A stretch of DNA of 13,898 nucleotides from Ophiocordyceps camponoti-saundersi (nom. inval.) (taxonomy: Eukaryota; Ascomycota; Sordariomycetes; Hypocreales; Ophiocordycipitaceae), in NCBI GenBank assembly GCA_003339415.1, contig PDHQ01000157.1:1-13898 (forward strand), read 5' to 3'. The notes beneath the pieces are model-generated. The model did not search any database, had not been told where the DNA came from, and worked only from the letters and a program-made list of their open reading frames with translations. Each line of letters opens with the position of its first letter. Within the stretch, counting starts at the first letter, position 1. Below are positions 7,358 to 13,898 of this stretch, piece after piece. A program made the translations under genes and the position numbers.

Positions 7358-10096
7358 CTAGGCTCGGGACCTTGACGAAGAGTTGCCGCCCACGTGCGCC
7401 GCCGGCCCACCTCGAAGATTAATCTGACCAATTCGTGAGACAATATTGCTCCCAACGGCATCGACAGCTCCCCGTGGAGACGTCAGAGTCGGGCCCTCCG
7501 GCGCAGTCTCCTGCACACGGAAGAGCTTGACCGCAGTGCCGTTCCACATGCCCATGGTGCCCTTAGCGATTTGCATCTCGCTCGTGAAAATCATACCCCA
7601 CAGAAGCGACTCGTACCAGGCCAGCGCAGGCTGAGACCACTCGAACGAATGCACGTGAGGCGGAGACGGATCGACTCCGACGAGGCCCATTTCTTGCACC
7701 CGGCGAACCGCATCCATTGACGGAGCGTCTCTTTCGGCCGCCGCGCTCGTCACCTGTTGGATGACGCTGAGGATCGAATGCAGCGGCAGCTCGGGGAGCC
7801 AGCTGTCGATCCACTGCGCCGTGGGCTCGAACCCGCCATTTTGAGCCCGTCCCGAGGCCGACTGCGATGCCAGACTTGTCGTGCTGTTCTGCCGCGAGAA
7901 AGATCGGGTCGCTGCTGGCATTTTGCCGCGAGCCTTTTCCGACATGCCTCGCAGTTGAGGAGGAACAGCTTCGTCGATGTTGACGGCAGACGACGCCTGA
8001 GACTGGTTCTCGCTGGTGGTGGACGGTGCTGGCGTTGGCTGCGGATCATCGTCGCTGTCGTCCTCTTCGTTGTCGCCGATGGCAAACGCGCTGTCCTCGG
8101 GTACCTGTCCCAGCGTCGGTATCCGAGACGGCACGGGCGGCGGGCTTCGCGCGCTGTCTAGCGAGCTCCTTACTGATCCGCTGTCAGCGTTGTCTCCCTG
8201 GCCAGCAGCGTCCTTTTTCCTCCTATTTCTTCTCTCTAGCTCTTCTTGGCCACTTTCCAGCGTAAGGGACCGGAGAGCCTCGAACTTCTTGCGGCTTTTG
8301 ACGATTGCCAGTATCAATTCTGGGTTCTCGCGGTACTTGTTTTCAATGATGCTGTTGATAGACTCGAGAAGCGAGTCAAGGAGCGTGTGGTTGGTCTCAT
8401 TTGCGAGAAGAAACGACGGCGAAGACATTGAAGAGAACAAGTGCATAAGCTGGGAGCTTCCCGCGGCGCCGAGTCCTTCGATATGCGGTGCGATATTGTT
8501 GATGACAGCCAGGAGAGCGGGATACACGGCAGAGAAATTGCCTTGGCTTGTCGTTATCAGAGTATAGATGGAGTGGATGAGAAAGTCGGTGTAAGTGCCG
8601 TTGAATCCGTTGATTCTGATGCAGGCCGGAAGGCTTTCCTGGCCCTCAAAGCACTTGTTGAGGTTCTGACCAAAGTTGGTCTCGACGCTGAGGGTTTGCA
8701 GGAGGAACGCGCACATGCGCACCACGCCCTGTTTCGCCGGATCGCTCTTGTATTCCAGGGCGTGGAATAGTATCAAAACGACAAAGTCGTGGGCTCGATC
8801 GGTGTCGATTATGAAGGACCGGAATCGTTTATTGCACTGCGTCAATTCCCAGAAAAGTATCAGCATCTCCGGAGTCAGGTTTCCGGACGCCTGGGAACCG
8901 GGAAGGTAGGACGTTTTGTCCTGCAACGGCTGGCTCAAGATTCGACTGATGCCGTCCACGATGAATTGAAAGTCCTGTGGCCGATGAAGTCGGCCTAGGA
9001 AATGTCGATAGTAATTCTTCTGTGAAGATGCATGCTCTGGAATCGGATAGACGAGAAAGACTAGCATTAGTTGCAACGAGTACGTGACCAGGATCTGCTT
9101 CGGGTCCCTGAAAACCAGTGTGTTGTACGGGACTCGCCAACTGGCCGGGTTATACTTGAGTGTCTGCCATCAGAGGAGTCAGCCAAGCTGCGATCCTAAG
9201 AGAGCTCTGTCGAGGAAAAGGTGAATATGCACCGTGTTTAGCAGGGAACAAAGGACCGATAGCACGACCTGCTTGTCCTGGCAAGTACAGAGATAGGTCA
9301 AGGTACGCACGCCCCTCTGTGGGAGGTGTCCCGGAGTGACGTACATGCTCTGACCGGCGAGGGCCAAGAGCAGGCGCAGTATCTCGCACCTGTTATTTTC
9401 GAACTCTTTCGTGGTGGCCACGGCCATGTTGCAGCCGACGCCGCTTTGCCAGATGGCGTAAGTGATCTTGGACTGGCCGTGAGGCTGACGGGGAATGGTC
9501 AGGTCAGAAAAGAAAAGAAGATCTATCAGCGTGTCTATGAGCTCCTCAGCCAAAGGCTTGACATCGAGGAACTCGTCGTTCTCGATCGTAGCATCCTGCC
9601 TGCCGTCCTGAGCCTCGTCGAACAGCACTTCGTTGGCAATGGCAGCGCGGCGGCTCTTCTTACGCCGAGCTCCCCAGAAGAAGCGTTCCTCCCAGGCTTT
9701 GAGGCTGTCTTGTTCGTACAAGTAGGGCAAAATGCGTGTGAGTATCCTGACGCAGTTCAGAGCATCTCGCTCGGGCGCCAGGTCGGGGTCGGGAAACGAG
9801 GGGTGGTGGCGGAGAATGAACAAGCGCGACGTCAGCGCGAGCACAAGAGTTTCGATGTTCTCCAGGGCCTGATCACGGGTTCGTCGAATGTCGGCTGGCG
9901 AGAACAGGCTGAAGACATCCTCCGCCGATTCGGGGAGCTCCCAGAACTGAAGCCTACGTCAGCAAGACGTCGGTGGTTTGATGAGCGGAGCGCCACGGAC
10001 CGAGGTCCAGTAGGTGTCGTCTGCAGGTATGTGTCGTTCCTCCGACAGTCTGAAAATGCCCTGTTTGAAGACGATCTTGGAGTCGCTGGCGCCCAT
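7358..10096 (-). CDS. Hid1-family Golgi/secretory-pathway protein (three exons)
   Basis: Hid1 proteins (animal HID-1, fission yeast Ftp105, budding yeast Ecm30 relatives) are peripheral membrane proteins of the Golgi. In animals they act in dense-core vesicle sorting; in fission yeast Ftp105 positions the deubiquitinase Ubp5. Exons are 10001-10096, 9233-9946 and 7358-9163, giving 871 aa, each exon a multiple of three. The protein starts MGASDSK, the family's N-myristoylation motif, so the ATG at 10096 is chosen; no ATG lies in frame upstream nearby. Conserved blocks are TYWTS-FWELPESAEDVFSL across intron 1, LLNT-TLKYNPASWRVPYN across intron 2, and TPEMLILFWELTQCNKRFRS in exon 3. Residues about 575-715 are a Ser/Pro/Asp-rich linker. 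A conserved tail with WIDSWLPELPLHSIL follows. The gene diverges from Pet127 over 275 bp. The exact biochemical activity of the family is unknown. Confidence 0.93.
9164..9232 (-). other. Hid1 intron 2, 69 bp
   Basis: The donor is ACG|GTGCAT at 9232 (weak, no G at +5), the branch site GGCTGAC, and the acceptor GGCAG at 9164. The join LLNT|TLKYNPASW matches the family. Although the length is a multiple of three, retention meets an in-frame TGA supplied by the branch site. Confidence 0.85.
9947..10000 (-). other. Hid1 intron 1, 54 bp
   Basis: The donor is TCG|GTCCGT at 10000 (C at +3 is atypical), the branch site TGCTGAC, and the acceptor TTCAG at 9947. The join restores YWTS|FWELP, aligning with the W-x-x-FW block of animal HID-1. 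Again the length is a multiple of three and the branch site gives an in-frame TGA if the intron is retained. Confidence 0.88.
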
Positions 10097-10371
10097 GACT
10101 GCGGCAGCGCAAGGCTCGACGCCCTGCGGGAAGTTGGTCTCTGGCACGATGGAGGGGGGGGGGAGGTTTGTTCGCTAACAGAGTCGCGCGACCAAGTGGG
10201 CTCTGTCTCGATCACGTGAGCTGTCTCGGGACGCAAGAACACGAGACGCCGACTTCCATAGTGAGTAATCGATAACGATTTTTTTTGTACATACATCCTT
10301 CTGCCCTGCGAGACTCTCTTCAGCCTGTCAATGGTCGCGACTTACAGCTGAAGCTTGGCTCGACGATCGAG
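10097..10371. promoter_or_regulatory. Divergent promoter shared by Hid1 and Pet127
   Basis: Only 275 bp separate the two start codons. It contains a 10-G run (10154-10163), a CACGTG E-box in the palindrome TCACGTGA (10212-10219), and an ATCGATAACGAT inverted repeat that includes GATAA (10268-10279), followed by a T8 run. CACGTG is the class of site bound by bHLH factors; actual binding is not shown. No TATA box is obvious. Confidence 0.6.
10331..10351 (+). promoter_or_regulatory. Possible 6-codon uORF upstream of Pet127
   Basis: ATG at 10331 reads six codons (MVATYS) to TGA at 10351, ending 20 nt before the Pet127 ATG and in another frame. It would be in the leader only if transcription starts upstream of it. 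Confidence 0.35.
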
Positions 10372-13300
10372 ATGCTTCGCTTTCGATATAATTCCGACTT
10401 ACTGATCAGTGCTCGACCATACTCGGTCAGTCGACAGTGCAGAGCAAACCTCGGTCGTAGGCTGTTCGCTCTATCATGCCCTGCAAGATGGCCGAAACGA
10501 GACGGGAAAGACGACGCGGCGAGCGCTTCGTCCATGACCTTGGGCGAGTATTTCGACTCCGCTCAGAAGAAGGCTTCCAAAAGACCCGAAACATCTCGAC
10601 TCGAAGCTGCTGAACACACGAAAGTGGCCTTCGCAGGGAGAATGCAGCAGGTCTGGGGGTTGGATAGCTCGGGAGAACAGTCCGCTACATCAATCGATGG
10701 AAGATGTATCGATGAAGTAGTCAAACCCCTAAATGAATCGACAAAACCCCCGATTCTTTCGTTCAAGCCTCGGCTGTCGAGAGACACTGATGCTTCCCTC
10801 CCGAAGAGAGCCAACTCTTCGCCAGCAAAGAAAGGTGTCACGCCGTGGAAAAGCACTGGTCCATCCTCCACGAGAGTCTCTAGCTCTCCAAAAATCGACG
10901 TCCGAAACAAGAAGAAATACGCAGCAAGTACCTCAGATAGAGTAATGAAAAGGGAACCAAAGGAAAAGCCGAAGAGGAAAAGGGCAGGAGTGCCGTTGAC
11001 TGTCGAGGTGCTTAAATCCGACGACATAACATTCAATCCCATCCATGGGAAGTGCGCTAAGCAGATCTCGGAATTGTCCTACGGCCTCGATCGTGTCTTG
11101 TTCAACCAAGGAGTCTACCACATGCAAGACGAGCGAACCGGGGTCTTCAATTTCGACCCTTACCTCGCCTCCATCATGCCCAGAGAGGAATTCGACTATT
11201 CGGCGCTTGGCGAATACATCACCTCCTCCAAGGACGTCAAGCTTCGAGAGATGGCTGCCGAGTTTAAAATGAAGTTTTGCGGCTCCACCTCGAGTCTTTC
11301 GGCGATACTGTCCCAGTTTCACTTCCTTCTGTCCGCCTGGAGACCGTTGAACTACAAATGGCTGTCACAATCCCTGAAGCCCGAATCATTCAATTTTACC
11401 ATCTTCACTCGGGCGCCAGCCGCCGCTTTTGCAAGATACAAAGACGGCGTCTACGCCATCGACGCAGACAAGGAGTTTGATATGGAAAACATTCTGAGTA
11501 CCCTCGGGAAGTCGATGGAGAAGCTTCTCACGTTGCCAAAGGAAGAGTTTGAAAGGTATCGAAGAACCAAGTCCCACGAAATCTCAGAGGAGGAAAGGAA
11601 CGCGGGAGAGGCGTACCATTATGCAACCATACGCAACTTCCTGGTCCGTTCACAGCTCGACGCGCAGGACAAGCGACTGCCGGGGACGGGCGTATTCGAT
11701 CTGAAAACAAGAGCAGTCATAAGCATCCGCATGGACGTTCAAGGCTACGAGAAGGGCCTCGGCTACGAGATACGCCAGCGATTTGGAAATTGGGAGTCTT
11801 TCGAGCGCGAGTATTACGACATGATCCGATCTGCCTTTTTGAAGTATTCATTGCAGGTCCGGATGGGGCGAATGGACGGCATCTTCGTGGCCTTTCACAA
11901 TACGGAGCGTATCTTTGGCTTCCAATACATCAGCTTACCGGAGATGGACAAGGCCATACACGGCACGAACGACGTGCGACTCGGCGACTCGGAATTCAGG
12001 CTCAGTTTCGGCTTGTTCAGCGAATTGTTAAACCGTGCAGCGGAGAGATTCCCCGGACAGTCGTTGCGATTCTTGGTAGAGACTCGCGACACCAAGGTCC
12101 CTCTTACATACTTTTTCGCCGAGCCAGTGACGGAGGAGGAAGTGGATAGGATCCAGGCAGCGTCCAAACCGTCGGTGGAGCAGATCAAGAATGAGGTGGA
12201 CTGTAGTCTGAATACCAGCAAAGCAAAGACTTACAACGACGAGAGCCAAGGCGAGCAGCAGCAGCTCGCGCAGGTGGGCGCTGTCGAGGAGGAGGCGAGC
12301 GACGATCGGAGCGAGGACGCGTGGAAGGAACTCATGTCGAGGGTGGAGGACATCATCGAGAACGACTCCCTCGGCACCGGCTCCGTGCGGGATGCCGTCA
12401 CGGAGGCTCTCAGGCATTGTGGCCTGTCTCAAGCACTTACGGAGCGTGGGGGGGCCAAGCATCTGGATCATCTGGTCACGGCGGTGACTGCTCACTTGAC
12501 CAAGGCTGAAGACGCAGAGGCGGACGAGACGTCCAAGTGCGAAGAAACGGAGACGTTGGATGAGGCGGACGAGTTGGCCAAGTCGCAAGAGCCAGAGGCG
12601 GACGAGTTGGCCAAGTCGCAAGAGCCAGAGGCGGACGAGTTGGCCAAGTCGCAAGAGCCAGAGGCGGACGAGTTGGCCAAGTCGCAAGAGCCAGAGGCGG
12701 ACGAGCCGGAGGTGGACGAGCCGACCAAGTCTGACGATGCTGAACTGTCGACGGACGAGTCAGTCCAGTCACGAGAAGCGGAAAGGCCAGACGAGAGTTC
12801 CGAAGTGGAGGCGGAAGAAGCAGGCAGCACGCGCCTGACCGACATGATCCGCGAGGTGCGAATATCGACTGATGAGGGGGGGCAGAAGACAAAGCTGCTT
12901 CAGCAGATATTCCAGGACTTGGCAACGCAGTCTAAGAAGCCGCTACGTTGGACGGACTCGGATGGTGACGATTTGGATCTAAGCGAGAGCGAAGGCGCCG
13001 GTGCGGACGAGGGAAAGGGGGTCGGCGCCAGGGAGGGCGAAGGAGACGACGTTGCGACAAAGGAAGCGCCCTCGGCGAGCGACGATGGGGCGAACGGTCA
13101 TCGGACGGATGTGATGGGAGAGGCAAGCGCCGACGAGATTGAGGATCAAATTCGGTCAAACGCAGAGTTCGAGAAGAGACCAGAGACGCAGGCGGCGCCA
13201 GAGGAAACGAAGGAGCTGATTGGCATGTACGTGACGATCCGCAACAAGGTGAACGGCAAGTTTGTGGAGCGGGCGACGGATCCAAGCGAGAACTTCAACT

Positions 13301-13590
13301 GGGAAATCGAGTACTCGATCAACGAGATGGACAAGAGACGAGCGCGGCAAATCTACAGGGAGATTCGAACGCGGCGGAGGAAAATTCACCAGAATGCAGA
13401 TCCGGAGAACAGAGAGAGAGAATGGCACAAGATGTTTGGGGGGCAGCTACCGATCCTGTCGAAGAAGGGACGAGAGTACCGAGCAGGGAAGACGCGAGAA
13501 GAAGAGGGCAACCCGGTGCGGGTGGTATGGACCAAAGAAGCGCTGAGTTACGAGTCGGTGATGGGGGCGATTGAAGGGAAGACGGGTTGA
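10372..13590 (+). CDS. PET127: Pet127-family mitochondrial RNA-processing protein
   Basis: Pet127 is a fungal mitochondrial inner-membrane-associated protein needed for 5' processing and turnover of mitochondrial RNAs. Work in Candida describes it as a 5'-to-3' exoribonuclease of the PD-(D/E)XK fold. The start is the first in-frame ATG, at 10372. It gives MLRFRYNSDLLISARPYSVS and more Arg-rich, acid-poor sequence, a good mitochondrial presequence. A basic linker (to about residue 215) precedes the conserved core (about 215-595), which has GLDRVLFNQGVY, FDYSALGEYITSSKD and GTGVFDLKTRAV. D443-L-K445 in the last block is a candidate D-x-K nuclease motif, with E413 and D430 upstream. A very acidic low-complexity segment (about 610-940) contains an 11-residue repeat. 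The conserved C-terminal block follows, with MYVTIRNKVNGKFVER and the Arg-rich ARQIYREIRTRRRK. At 1072 aa it is longer than yeast Pet127 (about 800 aa), mainly through the acidic segment. No intron is seen. Confidence 0.93.
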   Translation: MLRFRYNSDLLISARPYSVSRQCRANLGRRLFALSCPARWPKRDGKDDAASASSMTLGEYFDSAQKKASKRPETSRLEAAEHTKVAFAGRMQQVWGLDSSGEQSATSIDGRCIDEVVKPLNESTKPPILSFKPRLSRDTDASLPKRANSSPAKKGVTPWKSTGPSSTRVSSSPKIDVRNKKKYAASTSDRVMKREPKEKPKRKRAGVPLTVEVLKSDDITFNPIHGKCAKQISELSYGLDRVLFNQGVYHMQDERTGVFNFDPYLASIMPREEFDYSALGEYITSSKDVKLREMAAEFKMKFCGSTSSLSAILSQFHFLLSAWRPLNYKWLSQSLKPESFNFTIFTRAPAAAFARYKDGVYAIDADKEFDMENILSTLGKSMEKLLTLPKEEFERYRRTKSHEISEEERNAGEAYHYATIRNFLVRSQLDAQDKRLPGTGVFDLKTRAVISIRMDVQGYEKGLGYEIRQRFGNWESFEREYYDMIRSAFLKYSLQVRMGRMDGIFVAFHNTERIFGFQYISLPEMDKAIHGTNDVRLGDSEFRLSFGLFSELLNRAAERFPGQSLRFLVETRDTKVPLTYFFAEPVTEEEVDRIQAASKPSVEQIKNEVDCSLNTSKAKTYNDESQGEQQQLAQVGAVEEEASDDRSEDAWKELMSRVEDIIENDSLGTGSVRDAVTEALRHCGLSQALTERGGAKHLDHLVTAVTAHLTKAEDAEADETSKCEETETLDEADELAKSQEPEADELAKSQEPEADELAKSQEPEADELAKSQEPEADEPEVDEPTKSDDAELSTDESVQSREAERPDESSEVEAEEAGSTRLTDMIREVRISTDEGGQKTKLLQQIFQDLATQSKKPLRWTDSDGDDLDLSESEGAGADEGKGVGAREGEGDDVATKEAPSASDDGANGHRTDVMGEASADEIEDQIRSNAEFEKRPETQAAPEETKELIGMYVTIRNKVNGKFVERATDPSENFNWEIEYSINEMDKRRARQIYREIRTRRRKIHQNADPENREREWHKMFGGQLPILSKKGREYRAGKTREEEGNPVRVVWTKEALSYESVMGAIEGKTG
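12565..12705 (+). repeat. In-frame 33-bp minisatellite, four perfect copies
   Basis: Four identical 33-bp units (12565-12597, 12598-12630, 12631-12663, 12664-12696) encode ADELAKSQEPE four times. A fifth truncated start (GCGGACGAG) and degenerate relatives follow downstream. The unit length keeps the frame. Zero divergence between copies suggests recent expansion or homogenisation, and the array is a likely site of length polymorphism. Confidence 0.97.
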
Positions 13591-13784
13591 TTCAGCACAG
13601 CGAGTCGGGCAAACACAAGGAAGGGAAGGAAACTCTATCGTGAGTCCACGTGCGGGCACAGCCGAGAGTGGATTCGATATCGGTACGAGGTATGTATGTA
13701 CGGATATACGAAGGCGGGCTGATGACGCTGCTGCGTGACAACGAGACGAACGAGGACGACGACAGGGGTCTGGTGTGGGGGGAT

Positions 13785-13817
<33 letters not shown>

Positions 13818-13898
13818 GCTCCCCTCCATACTACCCGAGGACGCACACGGAGAGGAAAAGAGAAAGAGGATGAGGATGAGGGGGGAGAAAAAAAAAGG
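13591..13898. other. Pet127 3' flank, non-coding
   Basis: 308 bases to the window edge with no gene I can support. It presumably holds the Pet127 3' untranslated region. It contains a CACGTG at 13647-13652, a reverse-strand copy of the decamer (TGTACGGATA, 13697-13706), and a long G homopolymer. The last 45 bases are purine-rich. Confidence 0.65.
13783..13829. repeat. 29-G homopolymer flanked by inverted 9-mers
   Basis: G runs from 13788 to 13816. ATGGAGGGG (13783-13791) and CCCCTCCAT (13821-13829) are exact inverted copies on either side, the first overlapping the G run. The tract could form hairpin or quadruplex structures, or its length could be partly a sequencing or assembly artefact. 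Confidence 0.85.

Noticed and set aside
10097..10147. 17-residue N-terminal extension of Hid1 starting at GTG 10147
   Set aside because: It is not an ATG, and the extension would bury the conserved MGxxDSK myristoylation start.
10285..10371. N-terminal extension of Pet127 starting at TTG 10285
   Set aside because: A eukaryotic gene would use ATG. The first in-frame ATG is 10372 and it begins a convincing mitochondrial presequence.
12028..12687. Long antisense open frame with a Leu/Arg-rich repeat opposite Pet127
   Set aside because: It is the complement of the 33-bp repeat and of conserved Pet127 coding sequence. Repeats with no stop in one strand often lack stops in the other, and it matches no family.
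1..13898. Secondary-metabolite, toxin-antitoxin, tRNA or rRNA features
   Set aside because: I looked for signature enzymes, cloverleaf patterns and conserved rRNA blocks and saw none; a covariance-model search would be needed to exclude a small RNA gene fully.

Overview
The window reads as a chromosomal segment of a filamentous ascomycete, most likely a Sordariomycete. The evidence is: short introns (54-70 bp) with CTAAC/CTGAC branch sites; three conserved fungal housekeeping proteins; GC-rich coding sequence; C- and G-rich intergenic tracts; and a 2.3-kb AT-rich block with the hallmark of repeat-induced point mutation (RIP). The genus cannot be fixed from the sequence.

Region 1 (1 to about 2310) is the RIP block. 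CpA and TpG are almost absent, and nearly all the survivors sit in the trinucleotide GCA/TGC. Its left part holds two tandem arrays, with periods of 93 bp and 24 bp. From about 780 rightwards lies the 3' part of a Tad1-like non-LTR retrotransposon (LINE) on the + strand. It retains a recognisable RNase H domain and the cysteine/histidine tail region in one unbroken register, peppered with only TAA and TAG stops. The reverse transcriptase part is missing, so the copy is 5'-truncated. The RIP signature stops abruptly beside an intact CA microsatellite.

Region 2 (2310-3387) is non-coding, low-complexity sequence with microsatellites and a dispersed decamer, TATCCGTACA. Region 3 (3388-10096) holds two minus-strand genes in tandem. 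The downstream one is the exocyst subunit Sec8 (two exons, 1047 aa). The upstream one is a Hid1-family Golgi protein (three exons, 871 aa) with an N-myristoylation-type start. A 756-bp intergenic stretch separates them. Region 4 (10097-10371) is a short divergent promoter. Region 5 (10372-13590, + strand) is a single-exon Pet127-family mitochondrial RNA-processing gene (1072 aa). It has a long acidic insertion containing four perfect 33-bp repeats. Region 6 (13591-13898) is flanking sequence with a 29-G homopolymer.

The three genes are not an operon or cluster in function. Sec8 and Hid1 both serve the secretory pathway (plasma-membrane tethering and Golgi/vesicle sorting); Pet127 acts in mitochondria. 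I see no new multi-gene system here. The most informative unexplained signals are the GCA-sparing form of RIP, the over-represented intergenic decamer, and the young-looking minisatellite in Pet127.
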